From Burkholderiales bacterium Ga0077544 (GTDB lineage: Bacteria > Pseudomonadota > Gammaproteobacteria > Burkholderiales > Burkholderiaceae_D): a DNA stretch of 52,729 bases. Location of the stretch: assembly GCA_001464355.1 (NCBI GenBank), contig LNEU01000024.1, forward strand, positions 113,063 through 165,791, in the 5' to 3' direction. Both the position numbers and the translations under genes were made by a program. The first letter of the stretch is position 1, and the number at the start of each line of letters is the position of its first letter. Below the pieces are notes generated by a model. It did not search any database and was not told the origin of the DNA. It saw only the letters and a list, made by a program, of their open reading frames with translations. Shown here piece by piece: positions 17,275-27,562 of this stretch.

Positions 17275-17336
17275 GTACTAAAAAGTATAAAGAAGCACCA
17301 AGCTTTATTACGAATTACCTAAGACTGGAAATTGAA

Positions 17337-17735
17337 ATGAATAGTTTGCATACCATCATCGTTGTTGTTCAAGTGTTGTCCGCATTGACGATTGTCGGCC
17401 TCGTCTTGCTGCAGCACGGTAAGGGTGCCGATATGGGCGCGTCCTTTGGTTCGGGTGCGTCTGGCAGTTTGTTTGGTGCGACAGGATCGTCGAACTTCTT
17501 GTCGAAGTTCACCGGCATCGCTGCTGCAATTTTCTTTGCTGCGACATTGGGTCTGGCATTTATCAGCAACAAGCCAGCGGAAACCAGTGCAGGCGTGATG
17601 GAAAATTTGCCGGTATCTGCTGTTCCTGGTGCTGAAGCAACTGCTCCGGCTGCATCATCGGAGGTGCCGACAGCAGTGCCTGCGGCGCCTGCTTCATCGA
17701 ATGGAACAGGTCAATCAAATCAGATTCCAAAATAA
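17337..17735 (+). CDS. secG: Preprotein translocase subunit SecG
   Basis: Encodes 132 residues. Two membrane helices (TIIVVVQVLSALTIVGLVLL and FTGIAAAIFFAATLGLAFI) flank the conserved cytoplasmic loop QHGKGADMGASFGSGASGSLFGATGSSNFL. SecG assists the SecYE channel during SecA-driven export. The Ala/Pro/Ser-rich C-terminal tail (about 45 residues) is usual in betaproteobacteria and not conserved. It is followed directly by the promoter and gene of tRNA-Leu. Confidence 0.95.
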   Translation: MNSLHTIIVVVQVLSALTIVGLVLLQHGKGADMGASFGSGASGSLFGATGSSNFLSKFTGIAAAIFFAATLGLAFISNKPAETSAGVMENLPVSAVPGAEATAPAASSEVPTAVPAAPASSNGTGQSNQIPK

Positions 17736-17780
17736 GTGTGTGCAAAGCCTGTTTTCTTCTTGTTCTAATGCAATTGCGCA

Positions 17781-17810
17781 TTGAATAAATGTCTTAAAGC
17801 AGGTTAGAAT
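17781..17810 (+). promoter_or_regulatory. Promoter of tRNA-Leu
   Basis: TTGAAT (17781-17786), 18-base spacer, TAGAAT (17805-17810), ending 11 bases before the tRNA 5' end. It lies right after secG. Confidence 0.65.
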
Positions 17811-17821
17811 GTGCGTCTTGC

Positions 17822-17906
17822 GCCGACGTGGTGAAATTGGTAGACACGCTATCTTGAGGGGGTAGTGGCGAAAGCTGTGCGAGTTCGAGTCTCGCCGTCG
17901 GCACCA
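17822..17906 (+). tRNA. tRNA-Leu (GAG anticodon)
   Basis: An 85-base class II tRNA with encoded CCA. Acceptor GCCGACG pairs with CGTCGGC, anticodon stem CTATC/GGTAG encloses loop TTGAGGG, a long variable arm follows (TGGCGAAAGCTG), and the T-arm is GCGAGTTCGAGTCTCGC. Anticodon GAG reads CUC/CUU. Confidence 0.97.
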
Positions 17907-17914
17907 AAAAATTT

Positions 17915-17948
17915 AAGGCCAGCAAGGGAATGCCTAAGCTGGCTTTTT
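17915..17948 (+). terminator. Terminator of tRNA-Leu
   Basis: GCCAGC (17918-17923) pairs with GCTGGC (17938-17943), followed by TTTTTAT. The 100 bases between here and nuoA hold no gene; no clear nuo promoter stands out by eye. Confidence 0.75.
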
Positions 17949-18056
17949 ATCGACAAAGATGCAGTTTGAAATTTGTCTTTAGATGCATCGTATTCAGTAT
18001 TTGATTCAACGTATTTTTGCCAGCCAATTTATCGTTAAACTTACAGCCAGCTAACC

Positions 18057-18416
18057 GTGAACCTCGAAAATTACTTCCCCGTTTTACTCTTTATCCTGGT
18101 TGGCATCGGCGTCGGTGTTGCACCGCAGATATTGGGTCGCATTCTTGGTCCGCATAATCCGGACGATCAAAAACTTTCCCCGTACGAGTGTGGTTTCGAG
18201 GCATTTGAAGATGCGCGCATGAAATTCGATGTGCGTTACTATCTCGTCGCCATTTTGTTCATTCTGTTTGATCTTGAGGTGGCATTCCTTGTCCCTTGGG
18301 CAGCTGCGATGCGCGAAGTAGGTATGCCGGGATTTTGGGCAATGATGATTTTCCTTGGAATTCTGACCATCGGTCTGGTATTCGAATGGAAAAAAGGCGC
18401 GCTGGATTGGGAGTAA
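18057..18416 (+). CDS. nuoA: NADH-quinone oxidoreductase subunit A
   Basis: Encodes 119 residues from GTG 18057; no ATG is available upstream in frame. Three membrane helices are visible, with the conserved loop [24 protein letters not shown] between helices 1 and 2 and the acidic [12 protein letters not shown]-type stretch ([14 protein letters not shown]) in helix 2. NuoA sits in the membrane arm next to NuoH and NuoJ near the quinone cavity. First gene of the fourteen-gene complex I operon; the next start is only 3 bases after its stop. Confidence 0.97.
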   Translation: MNLENYFPVLLFILVGIGVGVAPQILGRILGPHNPDDQKLSPYECGFEAFEDARMKFDVRYYLVAILFILFDLEVAFLVPWAAAMREVGMPGFWAMMIFLGILTIGLVFEWKKGALDWE

Positions 18417-18419
18417 GTC

Positions 18420-18896
18420 ATGGCAATTGAAGGCGTATTGAATGAAGGCTTCGTTACGACGACAGCCGATAAACTGATCAACTGGACACGTACCGGTTCG
18501 ATGTGGCCGATGACCTTTGGTCTCGCATGCTGCGCAGTAGAAATGATGCACGCAGGTGCTTCGCGTTACGATCTGGATCGTTTTGGTGTGGTCTTCCGTC
18601 CGTCGCCACGTCAATCTGATGTGATGATTGTTGCGGGTACCTTGTGCAACAAGATGGCGCCAGCTTTACGTAAAGTCTACGATCAAATGGCTGAGCCGCG
18701 TTGGGTTATCTCGATGGGCTCCTGTGCTAATGGTGGTGGTTATTACCATTACTCTTACTCTGTTGTGCGCGGTTGTGATCGCATTGTTCCTGTCGATGTC
18801 TATGTTCCTGGTTGTCCTCCAACCGCTGAAGCATTGTTGTACGGAATCATGCAGTTGCAAAACAAGATCCGTCGTACCAATACGATCGCTCGCTAA
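18420..18896 (+). CDS. nuoB: NADH-quinone oxidoreductase subunit B
   Basis: Encodes 158 residues. It has the four cysteines that ligate cluster N2: the [12 protein letters not shown] pair, [20 protein letters not shown], and [15 protein letters not shown]2 passes electrons to ubiquinone at the NuoB/NuoD/NuoH interface. It also carries the conserved [19 protein letters not shown]. Peripheral-arm protein on the cytoplasmic side. Confidence 0.98.
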   Translation: MAIEGVLNEGFVTTTADKLINWTRTGSMWPMTFGLACCAVEMMHAGASRYDLDRFGVVFRPSPRQSDVMIVAGTLCNKMAPALRKVYDQMAEPRWVISMGSCANGGGYYHYSYSVVRGCDRIVPVDVYVPGCPPTAEALLYGIMQLQNKIRRTNTIAR

Positions 18897-18913
18897 GAGA
18901 CTGAATAGTTAAT

Positions 18914-19510
18914 ATGACGATCAAACTTGAACTCCTCGAAGCTGCTCTGCGCAATGCGCTGGGCGAACAGCTTCAAAGTCTTTCGCTGGCTTTGGGCGAA
19001 GCTACCATTGTTGTTAAGTCGCATGACTATTTGTCCGCAATGCGCGTGTTGCGTGACCATGCTGATTTGCGTTTTGAAGAATTAATTGATTTGTGCGGCG
19101 TTGATTATTCGACGTACGGCGATGGCGTGTGGGAAGGTCCGCGTTTTGCTGTGGTTTCGCACCTGTTGTCGATCAAGCATAACTGGCGTGTGCGTGTACG
19201 TGTATTCGCCGCTGATGATGAAATGCCTGTCGTTGCATCGATGATCGATATCTGGCCAACGGCCAATTGGTATGAGCGTGAAGCATTCGATTTCTTTGGC
19301 ATTTTGTTCGAGGGTCACAACGATTTGCGCCGCATCCTGACCGACTACGGCTTTATCGGTCACCCATTCCGCAAGGATTTCCCTGTCTCTGGCTATGTTG
19401 AAATGCGCTACGATCCGGAACAAAAACGCGTGATTTATCAACCTGTAACGATCGACCCGCGTGAAAATGTGCCGCGCGTGATTCGTGAAGAAACATACGG
19501 GGTGAAATAA
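18914..19510 (+). CDS. nuoC: NADH-quinone oxidoreductase subunit C (30 kDa)
   Basis: Encodes 198 residues. The 30-kDa signature [29 protein letters not shown] is intact, followed by [19 protein letters not shown]. NuoC is a peripheral-arm scaffold subunit that joins NuoD; here they are separate genes, not the fused NuoCD of enterobacteria. Its TAA shares one base with the nuoD ATG, so translation is coupled. Confidence 0.98.
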   Translation: MTIKLELLEAALRNALGEQLQSLSLALGEATIVVKSHDYLSAMRVLRDHADLRFEELIDLCGVDYSTYGDGVWEGPRFAVVSHLLSIKHNWRVRVRVFAADDEMPVVASMIDIWPTANWYEREAFDFFGILFEGHNDLRRILTDYGFIGHPFRKDFPVSGYVEMRYDPEQKRVIYQPVTIDPRENVPRVIREETYGVK

Positions 19511-20763
19511 TGGCTGAGATCAAGAACTACACGCTCAACTTTGGTCCGCAACATCCTGCGGCGCATGGTGTTTTGCGCCTCGTGTTGGAGCTGGATGGCG
19601 AAGTGATTCAACGTGCCGATCCGCATATCGGATTGTTGCATCGCGCGACTGAAAAACTCGCAGAGCAAAAAACCTATCTGCAATCTGTTCCTTACATGGA
19701 TCGCCTCGACTACGTGTCGATGATGTGTAACGAGCATGCTTATGTCATGTCGATTGAGAAAATGCTCAATATCGAAGTGCCATTGCGTGCGCAATACATT
19801 CGCGTGATGTTCGATGAAATCACTCGCATCCTGAATCACCTGATGTGGCTGGGCGCGCATGCACTCGACGTTGGCGCAATGGGCGTGTTCCTGTATGCGT
19901 TCCGCGAACGTGAAGATTTGATGGATTGCTACGAAGCCGTTTCTGGCGCGCGTATGCATGCTGCTTACTATCGTCCGGGTGGTGTTTATCGCGATTTGCC
20001 GGATGCAATGCCGCAGCACAAGGCATCGATCATTCGCAATGCAAAAGCCATCAGCCAATTGAATGAAAACCGTCAAGGTTCCCTGCTCGATTTTATTGAA
20101 GATTTTACCAATCGCTTCCCGACCTATGTCGACGAATACGAAACCTTGTTGACTGATAACCGTATCTGGAAACAACGTCTGGTTGGTATAGGTGTGGTGT
20201 CGCCTGAGCGTGCGATGGCGATGGGCTTTACCGGCGCGATGTTGCGCGGTTCAGGCATCGAATGGGATTTGCGCAAGAAGCAACCGTACGAAGTGTACGA
20301 CCTGATGGATTTTGATATTCCGGTTGGTACAAATGGCGATTGCTACGATCGTTATCTGGTGCGCGTCGAAGAGATGCGTCAATCGAATCGTATTATCAAG
20401 CAGTGCGTCGAATGGCTGCGTAACAATCCGGGTCCTGTGATGACGAACAACCACAAGGTTGCACCGCCATCACGCGTGGGAATGAAGTCGAACATGGAAG
20501 ATTTGATTCATCACTTCAAGCTGTTCACTGAAGGCTTCCACGTGCCGGCAGGTGAGGCGTATGCAGCTGTCGAACATCCAAAGGGCGAGTTCGGTGTCTA
20601 TCTGATTTCCGATGGCGCAAATAAACCTTACCGTATGAAGATTCGTGCGCCGGGCTTCCCGCACTTGCAAGGTTTGGACGAGATGGCCAAGGGTCACATG
20701 ATTGCCGATGCAGTAACCATCATCGGTACGCAAGATATTGTGTTTGGTGAAATTGACCGCTAA
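19510..20763 (+). CDS. nuoD: NADH-quinone oxidoreductase subunit D (49 kDa)
   Basis: Encodes 417 residues, the standard length. It contains the quinone-pocket loop [22 protein letters not shown], the HRATEKLAE segment, and the C-terminal [25 protein letters not shown]. NuoD descends from the large subunit of NiFe hydrogenases but has lost the metal-ligating cysteines; it forms the headgroup site for ubiquinone next to cluster N2. No lesions seen. Confidence 0.98.
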   Translation: MAEIKNYTLNFGPQHPAAHGVLRLVLELDGEVIQRADPHIGLLHRATEKLAEQKTYLQSVPYMDRLDYVSMMCNEHAYVMSIEKMLNIEVPLRAQYIRVMFDEITRILNHLMWLGAHALDVGAMGVFLYAFREREDLMDCYEAVSGARMHAAYYRPGGVYRDLPDAMPQHKASIIRNAKAISQLNENRQGSLLDFIEDFTNRFPTYVDEYETLLTDNRIWKQRLVGIGVVSPERAMAMGFTGAMLRGSGIEWDLRKKQPYEVYDLMDFDIPVGTNGDCYDRYLVRVEEMRQSNRIIKQCVEWLRNNPGPVMTNNHKVAPPSRVGMKSNMEDLIHHFKLFTEGFHVPAGEAYAAVEHPKGEFGVYLISDGANKPYRMKIRAPGFPHLQGLDEMAKGHMIADAVTIIGTQDIVFGEIDR

Positions 20764-20790
20764 TCGCGGATCAATAATTGAGGCATAGAC

Positions 20791-21270
20791 ATGCTGTTAT
20801 CAGAGCAAACGTATAAAAGAATCGACCGCGAGGTCGCCAAGTTCCCTCCAGAGCAAAAGCAGTCTGCGGTCATGGCTGCATTGCAGATTGCTCAGGATGA
20901 AACTCGTTGGCTGCCGCCCGAAGTGATGCAAGATGTTGCTGACTATCTGGGTATGCCTGCGATCGCCGTGCAAGAGGTTGCGACCTTCTACAATATGTAC
21001 AACACCAAGCCGGTCGGCAAGTTCAAGATCTCGGTGTGTACAAATTTGCCGTGCCAATTGTCCGGCGGCGAGAAGGCTGCGCATTACCTGAAACACAAGC
21101 TCGGTATTGATTATCGTGAAACGACTGCGGATGATCAATTCACCTTGGTTGAAGGCGAATGCATGGGCGCTTGTGGTGATGCCCCTGTCATGTTGGTCAA
21201 CAACAAACGCATGTGCAGCTTTATGTCTGATGAAAAAATCGACGCGCTGGTAGAGGAATTGAAGAAATGA
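20791..21270 (+). CDS. nuoE: NADH-quinone oxidoreductase subunit E (24 kDa)
   Basis: Encodes 159 residues. The thioredoxin-like 2Fe-2S fold is shown by [12 protein letters not shown] and [17 protein letters not shown], giving the four cysteines of cluster N1a. Typical N-terminal helix [20 protein letters not shown]. Works with NuoF in the NADH-oxidising module. Its stop overlaps the nuoF start in an ATGA. Confidence 0.97.
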   Translation: MLLSEQTYKRIDREVAKFPPEQKQSAVMAALQIAQDETRWLPPEVMQDVADYLGMPAIAVQEVATFYNMYNTKPVGKFKISVCTNLPCQLSGGEKAAHYLKHKLGIDYRETTADDQFTLVEGECMGACGDAPVMLVNNKRMCSFMSDEKIDALVEELKK

Positions 21271-22562
21271 CCAGTCTGCATAATCGTCATATCAAGCCAT
21301 TGATTTTGGCTGGCCTCACCGGTGATAACTGGGGTCTGGAAGATTACGTCAAGCGCGGTGGCTATGCATCGCTGAAACGCATTTTGAGCGAAGGCATGAC
21401 TTCTGAGCAGGTGATTGCCGAAGTCAAGGCATCTACTTTGCGCGGCCGTGGTGGTGCAGGTTTTCCTAGCGGTTTGAAGTGGAGCTTCATGCCGAAGAAT
21501 TTCGCAGGCCAAAAGTATCTGATTTGTAATTCTGATGAGGGCGAGCCAGGTACATTCAAGGATCGCGATATTCTTCGCTACAACCCGCACGCAGTGATTG
21601 AGGGTATGACCATCGCCGCTTATGCGATGGGTGTTAGCGTAGGTTACAACTATATTCATGGCGAAATTTTCGCTGAGTATGACCGCTTTGAAGAAGCACT
21701 TGAACAAGCCCGCGCAGCAGGTTTCCTGGGTGATCGCATTCTGGGTTCGGACCACAGCTTCCAGTTGCACGCGTTCCATGGTTTTGGCGCATATATCTGT
21801 GGCGAAGAAACTGCTTTGCTGGAATCGATCGAAGGTAAAAAGGGGCAGCCGCGCTTCAAGCCGCCTTTCCCAGCGAGCTATGGTTTGTACGGCAAGCCAA
21901 CCACCATTAACAATACCGAGACATTTGCGGCTGTGCCTTTCATCTTTCAGGTGGGTGCAGAAGCTTACGCTGGTCTCGGCAAGCCAAACAACGGTGGCAC
22001 CAAGATTTTCTCGGTGTCTGGCGATGTAGAGAATCCAGGTAATTACGAAATTCCGCTTGGCACTCCATTTGCAGAATTGTTGAAGCTTGCCGGTGGTATG
22101 CGCGGTGGCAAAAAACTCAAGGCAGTCATTCCTGGTGGTTCGTCAGTGCCAGTCGTCAAGGGTGACCTGATGATGGCGACTGATATGGATTACGATTCGG
22201 TCGCGAAAGCCGGTTCGATGCTGGGTTCAGGTGCTGTCATCGTGATGGATGAAACCCGTTGCATGGTCAAGGCGCTACTGCGATTGTCTTACTTCTATTT
22301 TGAAGAGTCCTGCGGTCAGTGCACGCCGTGCCGTGAAGGTACCGGTTGGTTGTATCGCATGGTGCATCGTATAGAGAATGGTCAAGGTCGTCCTGAAGAC
22401 CTGGACATGCTGAATTCGATTGCGGACAATATTCAGGGCCGCACAATTTGCGCACTGGGCGATGCCGCAGCGATGCCAGTACGCGCGATGATTCAGCAGT
22501 TCCGCGAAGAGTTTGAATATCACATTGAGCATAAGCATTGCTTGGTGCCCGCTTACATTTAG
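21267..22562 (+). CDS. nuoF: NADH-quinone oxidoreductase subunit F (51 kDa, FMN/NADH site)
   Basis: Encodes 431 residues. NADH/FMN-binding glycine-rich stretches are [14 protein letters not shown] and [16 protein letters not shown], followed by [23 protein letters not shown]. The 4Fe-4S cluster N3 motif [12 protein letters not shown] with a distal Cys in [13 protein letters not shown] is complete. It takes hydride from NADH to FMN and hands electrons to the cluster chain in NuoE/NuoG. Confidence 0.98.
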   Translation: MTSLHNRHIKPLILAGLTGDNWGLEDYVKRGGYASLKRILSEGMTSEQVIAEVKASTLRGRGGAGFPSGLKWSFMPKNFAGQKYLICNSDEGEPGTFKDRDILRYNPHAVIEGMTIAAYAMGVSVGYNYIHGEIFAEYDRFEEALEQARAAGFLGDRILGSDHSFQLHAFHGFGAYICGEETALLESIEGKKGQPRFKPPFPASYGLYGKPTTINNTETFAAVPFIFQVGAEAYAGLGKPNNGGTKIFSVSGDVENPGNYEIPLGTPFAELLKLAGGMRGGKKLKAVIPGGSSVPVVKGDLMMATDMDYDSVAKAGSMLGSGAVIVMDETRCMVKALLRLSYFYFEESCGQCTPCREGTGWLYRMVHRIENGQGRPEDLDMLNSIADNIQGRTICALGDAAAMPVRAMIQQFREEFEYHIEHKHCLVPAYI

Positions 22563-22623
22563 CCGATCACTTGGTTAGCGTAATAAACCTAGTGAGAACA
22601 CTGAAGTCAACAAAAGCAAAGCC

Positions 22624-25011
22624 ATGGTTGAAATCGAAATAGACGGTAAAAAAGTAGAAGTGCAAGAAGGCAGCACTGTAATGGATGCGGCCAATAAAGT
22701 CGGCACCTACATCCCGCACTTCTGCTATCACAAAAAATTGTCCATCGCGGCGAACTGCCGTATGTGTCTGGTTGAGGTTGAAAAAGCACCTAAGCCATTG
22801 CCAGCCTGCGCGACGCCAGTTGCGCAAGGCATGATCGTTCGCTCGAATAGCGAAAAAGCGGTCAAGGCGCAAAAAGGCGTGATGGAGTTCCTGTTAATTA
22901 ACCATCCGCTTGATTGCCCGATTTGCGATCAAGGCGGTGAGTGTCAGTTGCAAGATCTGGCAGTCGGATACGGTGATTCTTCTTCGCGTTACGAAGAAGA
23001 AAAACGTGTAGTTGCACCGAAAGATGTCGGCCCGCTGATTTCAATGAAAGAAATGAGCCGTTGTATCCACTGCACACGTTGCGTACGTTTCGGCCAGGAA
23101 GTTGCCGGCGTGATGGAATTTGGCATGCTGGGTCGTGGCGAGCACGCAGAAATCACATCCTTTGTTGGTAAAACTGTTGACTCCGAATTGTCGGGCAACA
23201 TGATCGATCTGTGCCCGGTTGGCGCACTGACATCCAAGCCATTCCGTTACAGCGCTCGTACCTGGGAATTGTCGCGTCGCAAATCGGTGAGTCCACATGA
23301 TGGTCTGGGTGCAAACCTGACCGTTCAAGTGAAGGCTGGCAAAGTCATGCGCGTGCTGCCGCTGGAAAACGATCAAGTCAACGAATGCTGGATCTCGGAT
23401 AAAGATCGTTTCGCTTACGAAGGTTTGAACAGCGAAGATCGTCTGACGACTCCAATGATCAAGCAAGACGGAAAATGGCAAGAGGCTGATTGGCAAACTG
23501 CGCTGGAATATGTCGCGCATGGTTTGCGTAACATCAAGCACGAACACGGTGCTGATGCGATCGCTGCAGTAGCGACCCCAAGTTCGACACTGGAAGAATT
23601 GAACCTGTTGCAAAAGCTCGTACGCGGCATGGGTTCGAACAATGTGGATTTCCGCCTGCGTCAAGCTGATGCAGCACTGGACGCTTCGGTCACACCGTGG
23701 TTGGGTATGTCGATCAATGAATTCGCGGCGTTGAAACGCGCATTCGTAATCGGTTCCTTCCTGCGTAAAGATCATCCATTGCTGGCTGCGCGTCTGCGTC
23801 AAGCTGTCAAGCAAGGTGCAAGCGTCAGCATCTTGCACGCAACAGACGACGATCTGTTGATGCCGGTTGCAAACAAAATGATCAAAGCGCCATCCGATTG
23901 GTTGGCAGCATTGTCTGAAGTTGTCGCAGCGGTTGCACAAGCTAAAGGCGTTGCAGCTCCAGCGGGCTTCGACAATATTCAAGCGTCGGCAGAAGCAAAA
24001 CAAATCGCGGCTAGCATGTTGTCCGGCGAACCAAAAGCAGTCTTGCTCGGTAACGCGGTCTTACAACATCCGCAAGCAGCGCAATTGCACGCTGCAGCAC
24101 AATGGATCGCGCAAAACACAGATGCAAAATTCGGTTTCCTGACCGAAGCGGCAAACAGTGTTGGCGGTTATCTGGCTGGTGCAAATGGTGTTGCTGCTGC
24201 GCAGATCTTCGCGCAACCACGTAAAGCATTCTTGCTGTTGAACGCAGAACCAGAATTGGATGCGTACAACCCGCAAGCTGCACGCCGCGCTCTGGATCAG
24301 GCTGAAATGGTTGTCGTCATGTCGCCATACAAACACGGCATGGATTTCGCCGATGTATTGTTGCCGATTGCACCGTTCTCGGAAACATCCGGCACCTTCG
24401 TCAATTGCGAAGGTCGTGCACAAAGCTTCAACGGCACTGTCAAGCCACTGGGCGATACACGTCCGGCATGGAAAGTTCTGCGCGTGTTAGGTAACTTGGC
24501 TGGCTTGCAAGGTTTTGAATACGAAACATCGGAAGCGATTCGTAACGAAATCCTTGGCGTTAATGCTCCAGCCGACGCGAATCTGACATCACGTTTGAAC
24601 AACATCAGCAAAGCAGCGCCACAAGCGGCGGTTGCAGCGCCATCGTTGTCCTTGGAGCGTGTTGCTGACGTATCGATTTATTCAACCGATGCCATCGTAC
24701 GTCGTGCTCCAGCGTTGCAAGAAACTACCGATGCAGCTGCCCCTAAAGCGTGGTTGTCGGCTGATTTGGCTGCCAAGCTGGGTGTCGCTGCCGGCGATCA
24801 AGTCAAAGTAAAACAAGGTGAGGGTAGTGCGTTGCTGGTTGCAGCGATTGCTACCAACTTGCCAGTGAATGTGGTGCGCGTTGCTGCCGGTCGTCAAGAG
24901 ACAGCTGGTTTGGGCGCGATGTTTGGTTCTATCAGCGTGGATTGGCATCCATCCACGCAACGGGTCAATCGTTCCTCGGCTATTACTGGCCGCTGGTGTG
25001 GAATCTGGTAA
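22624..25011 (+). CDS. nuoG: NADH-quinone oxidoreductase subunit G, with an abnormal C-terminal tail
   Basis: Encodes 795 residues. Cluster ligands are intact: [20 protein letters not shown] and PACATPV (2Fe-2S N1b), [18 protein letters not shown] (N5), and [10 protein letters not shown] (N4). A molybdopterin-oxidoreductase-like domain follows. The conserved end of the protein is expected soon after [10 protein letters not shown] (around 24936), but the frame runs on for about 25 residues in a sequence that overlaps nuoH by 70 bases. All other nuo junctions here have gaps or overlaps of at most 4 bases. I infer the original stop codon has been lost; see findings. Confidence 0.9.
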   Translation: MVEIEIDGKKVEVQEGSTVMDAANKVGTYIPHFCYHKKLSIAANCRMCLVEVEKAPKPLPACATPVAQGMIVRSNSEKAVKAQKGVMEFLLINHPLDCPICDQGGECQLQDLAVGYGDSSSRYEEEKRVVAPKDVGPLISMKEMSRCIHCTRCVRFGQEVAGVMEFGMLGRGEHAEITSFVGKTVDSELSGNMIDLCPVGALTSKPFRYSARTWELSRRKSVSPHDGLGANLTVQVKAGKVMRVLPLENDQVNECWISDKDRFAYEGLNSEDRLTTPMIKQDGKWQEADWQTALEYVAHGLRNIKHEHGADAIAAVATPSSTLEELNLLQKLVRGMGSNNVDFRLRQADAALDASVTPWLGMSINEFAALKRAFVIGSFLRKDHPLLAARLRQAVKQGASVSILHATDDDLLMPVANKMIKAPSDWLAALSEVVAAVAQAKGVAAPAGFDNIQASAEAKQIAASMLSGEPKAVLLGNAVLQHPQAAQLHAAAQWIAQNTDAKFGFLTEAANSVGGYLAGANGVAAAQIFAQPRKAFLLLNAEPELDAYNPQAARRALDQAEMVVVMSPYKHGMDFADVLLPIAPFSETSGTFVNCEGRAQSFNGTVKPLGDTRPAWKVLRVLGNLAGLQGFEYETSEAIRNEILGVNAPADANLTSRLNNISKAAPQAAVAAPSLSLERVADVSIYSTDAIVRRAPALQETTDAAAPKAWLSADLAAKLGVAAGDQVKVKQGEGSALLVAAIATNLPVNVVRVAAGRQETAGLGAMFGSISVDWHPSTQRVNRSSAITGRWCGIW

Positions 25012-25980
25012 AAATTATTGCGGTTGTTGCGCCACTGATGGGTGCGGTTGCGTACCTGACATTGTGGGAACGTAAGGTCATCGGCTGGATGCACGTCCGT
25101 CATGGCCCTAACCGCACGGGTCCTGCTGGTTTGTTGCAACCGATCGCCGATGGCGTGAAGCTCTTGTTGAAAGAGATTGTTGTTCCGGCAAAGTCGAGCA
25201 AGGCGTTGTTCTTGATCGCTCCTGTCATGACCATCATGCCAGCCTTGGCTGCATGGGCGGTGATTCCATTTGGACCAGACGCTGCATTGGCAAACGTCAA
25301 CGCAGGTTTGCTGTTCGTGATGGCAATTACTTCGCTGGAAGTCTATGGTGTGATCGTGGCAGGTTGGGCATCCAACTCCAAGTATGCGTTCCTCGGCGCG
25401 ATGCGTGCTTCGGCGCAAATGATTTCATATGAAATCGCGATGGGCTTTATCAGGCAGTTTGAATTTGTCTGAAATCGTAGCGCAGCAAACTACGGGTAAT
25501 GGTGCCGACATGGGCCTGACCTTCCTGTCGTGGAACTGGTTGCCGCTGTTGCCGATGTTCGTCATCTACATCATCTCCGGTACGGCTGAATTGAATCGCC
25601 ATCCGTTTGACGTGGTTGAAGGCGAATCCGAGATCGTTGCTGGTCACATGGTTGAATATTCGGGTATGTCATTCGCGATGTTCTTCCTGGCTGAATACGC
25701 CAATATGTGGCTGATTTCGATCATGGCAACGCTGATGTTCCTGGGCGGCTGGTCATCACCTATTGATATGGCTCCGTTCACATGGATTCCAGGCTGGATC
25801 TGGCTCGGTGCGAAGACATGGTTCGTTGTGACTCTGTTCATCTGGTTCCGTGCATCGTTTCCACGCTATCGCTACGATCAAATCATGCGTTTGGGTTGGA
25901 AAGTATTCATTCCATTGACTTTGGTTTATCTGTTGATCGTCGCGATCTGGATGAAAACCTCGTGGAATATCTGGAATTAA
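24942..25980 (+). pseudogene. nuoH: nuoH (complex I quinone-channel subunit), frameshifted in this sequence
   Basis: Two frames together make one NuoH. The first (24942-25472, TTG start, 176 residues) covers the N-terminal helices with [23 protein letters not shown] and the conserved [19 protein letters not shown]. It goes off frame after SYEIAMGF and stops at 25470. The second picks up at 25453 with GSLNLSEIV and continues through [34 protein letters not shown] and [18 protein letters not shown] to 25980. Family members have about nine residues between these points; here four bases remain, so about 23 bases are missing, removing half a helix as well as the frame. Adding 23 bases would give 353 residues, the family's usual length. 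An in-frame ATG at 25429 could start a separate C-terminal piece, but it would lack the first five helices. Confidence 0.85.
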
Positions 25981-26012
25981 TGCAGCAAGGCTGAGCAAAG
26001 AGGGAAGCCAAG

Positions 26013-26501
26013 ATGGAAGCAATTAAGGATTTTTTCGGTAGTTTGATGTTGCGTGAACTGCTCAAGGGCATGGCTCTGACAGGGCGCTATATGTTTGCGC
26101 GCAAAATTACTGTGCAGTTCCCGGAAGAGAAGACACCGCAGTCGCCACGTTTCCGCGGTTTGCACGCATTGCGTCGCTATCCGAATGGCGAAGAGCGTTG
26201 CATTGCCTGCAAACTGTGTGAAGCAGTCTGCCCGGCAATGGCAATCACGATTGAGTCTGATCAGCGTGATGACGGTACACGTCGTACTACACGTTACGAC
26301 ATCGATTTGACCAAGTGCATTTTCTGTGGATTCTGCGAAGAATCCTGCCCGGTGGATTCGATTGTTGAAACACATATTTTCGAATATCACGGTGAAAAAC
26401 GCGGCGACCTGTACTACACGAAAGAAATGTTGCTCGCCGTTGGTGATCGCTACGAATCTGAAATTGCAGCTGCACGTACCGCCGACGCGGCCTATCGTTG
26501 A
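26013..26501 (+). CDS. nuoI: NADH-quinone oxidoreductase subunit I
   Basis: Encodes 162 residues. Two 4Fe-4S motifs, [12 protein letters not shown] and [12 protein letters not shown], bind clusters N6a and N6b, which pass electrons towards N2 in NuoB. The N-terminal amphipathic part docks it on the membrane arm. GAGGGAAGCC before the ATG is a good ribosome site. Intact, in contrast to nuoH just upstream. Confidence 0.98.
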   Translation: MEAIKDFFGSLMLRELLKGMALTGRYMFARKITVQFPEEKTPQSPRFRGLHALRRYPNGEERCIACKLCEAVCPAMAITIESDQRDDGTRRTTRYDIDLTKCIFCGFCEESCPVDSIVETHIFEYHGEKRGDLYYTKEMLLAVGDRYESEIAAARTADAAYR

Positions 26502-26539
26502 TTTAACAGTATTGGCAGTCGCATTAGGCTTACTTTTGC

Positions 26540-26572
26540 GCTGACTTTTTGCTGACTTTTTGCTGATTTTTG
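26540..26572. repeat. 11-bp tandem repeat in the nuoI-nuoJ gap
   Basis: GCTGACTTTTT occurs at 26540-26550 and 26551-26561, and as a variant GCTGATTTTTG at 26562-26572. The array ends 7 bases before the nuoJ ATG, where a ribosome-binding site would be expected; none is visible. Confidence 0.85.
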
Positions 26573-26579
26573 ACTGCTT

Positions 26580-27215
26580 ATGGAATTTACAACTGTATTG
26601 TTTTACGTGTTCTCAGCGATTCTGATTTTCGCTGCCATACGCGTCATCACTGATTCGAATCCGGTTCATGCCGCATTGTTTCTCGTGCTGGCCTTTTGTA
26701 CCGCAGCTGGCTTGTGGATGCTGCTCAAAGCCGAGTTCCTCTCCATCGTGCTGGTGCTGGTGTATGTCGGCGCAGTGATGGTGCTCTTCCTGTTCGTTGT
26801 GATGATGGTGGACATCAAGCTCAGCAATTTGCGCGAAGGCTTCTGGGGCTATTTGCCATTGGCCGCGACAATCGGTGTAGTGATCGTGCTGGAAATGGCA
26901 GCAGTGTTGTTCCGCGGTTTCTGGAAGTCGCATACCCAGGTACCGGAAGGTGCTGCGATGATCGGCAACACCAAGGAATTGGGCAAACTGATCTATACCG
27001 ACTATCTGTATGCGTTTGAAATCGCTGCGTTGATCTTGTTGGTTGGTATGGTTGCTGCAGTTGCATTGACCATGCGCAAGCGTAAAGACAGCAAGTATTT
27101 CTCGCCTGGCGATGCAGTTAAAGTCAAATCGGGCGATCGTTTGCGCATCGTGAAGATGAAGGCTGTTGCACGCGAAGATCAAACACCAGCTGCTCCTGCA
27201 GCAGAACAAAAATAA
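26580..27215 (+). CDS. nuoJ: NADH-quinone oxidoreductase subunit J
   Basis: Encodes 211 residues with five membrane helices. Conserved parts are [19 protein letters not shown] and the helix with [22 protein letters not shown], which forms part of the E-channel and the pi-bulge helix of TM3. The C-terminal ~45 residues are basic and poorly conserved. There is no Shine-Dalgarno before the ATG (T-rich tandem repeat instead), so translation may depend on coupling from nuoI across a 78-base gap. Confidence 0.96.
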   Translation: MEFTTVLFYVFSAILIFAAIRVITDSNPVHAALFLVLAFCTAAGLWMLLKAEFLSIVLVLVYVGAVMVLFLFVVMMVDIKLSNLREGFWGYLPLAATIGVVIVLEMAAVLFRGFWKSHTQVPEGAAMIGNTKELGKLIYTDYLYAFEIAALILLVGMVAAVALTMRKRKDSKYFSPGDAVKVKSGDRLRIVKMKAVAREDQTPAAPAAEQK

Positions 27216-27225
27216 GGGGAGTGTT

Positions 27226-27534
27226 GTGGAGTTATCGCTCGTACATTACCTGATTCTCGGCGCGATCCTGTTCGCGATTTCGATAGTCGGTATTTTTCTG
27301 AATCGTAAAAACATCATCATCTTGCTGATGGCGATCGAATTGATGCTGTTGGCTGTGAATATGAATTTTGTCGCGTTCTCCTATTTCCTGGGTGACGCAG
27401 CAGGCCAAATTTTTGTTTTCTTCATCTTGACGGTAGCCGCTGCTGAAGCTGCAATTGGTCTTGCCATTCTGGTTTCCATGTTCCGTGCACTGGATACCAT
27501 CAATGTCGAAGATCTTGACAGCCTCAAAGGCTAA
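27226..27534 (+). CDS. nuoK: NADH-quinone oxidoreductase subunit K
   Basis: Encodes 102 residues from GTG 27226, chosen because it follows an AAGGGGAG ribosome site and gives the exact family length; the frame is open further upstream within the end of nuoJ. Three helices with the conserved membrane glutamates in [16 protein letters not shown] and [14 protein letters not shown]. These residues belong to the proton path next to NuoJ and NuoN. Confidence 0.96.
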   Translation: MELSLVHYLILGAILFAISIVGIFLNRKNIIILLMAIELMLLAVNMNFVAFSYFLGDAAGQIFVFFILTVAAAEAAIGLAILVSMFRALDTINVEDLDSLKG

Positions 27535-27562
27535 TTCCGAACAATAACGATAAGGTTCACTC

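Noticed and set aside
25429-25980. Second part of nuoH as an independent, restarted gene
   Set aside because: The ATG at 25429 lies within the first fragment without a ribosome site, and the product would lack the first five helices and the conserved N-terminal half. Better read as the tail of a broken gene.
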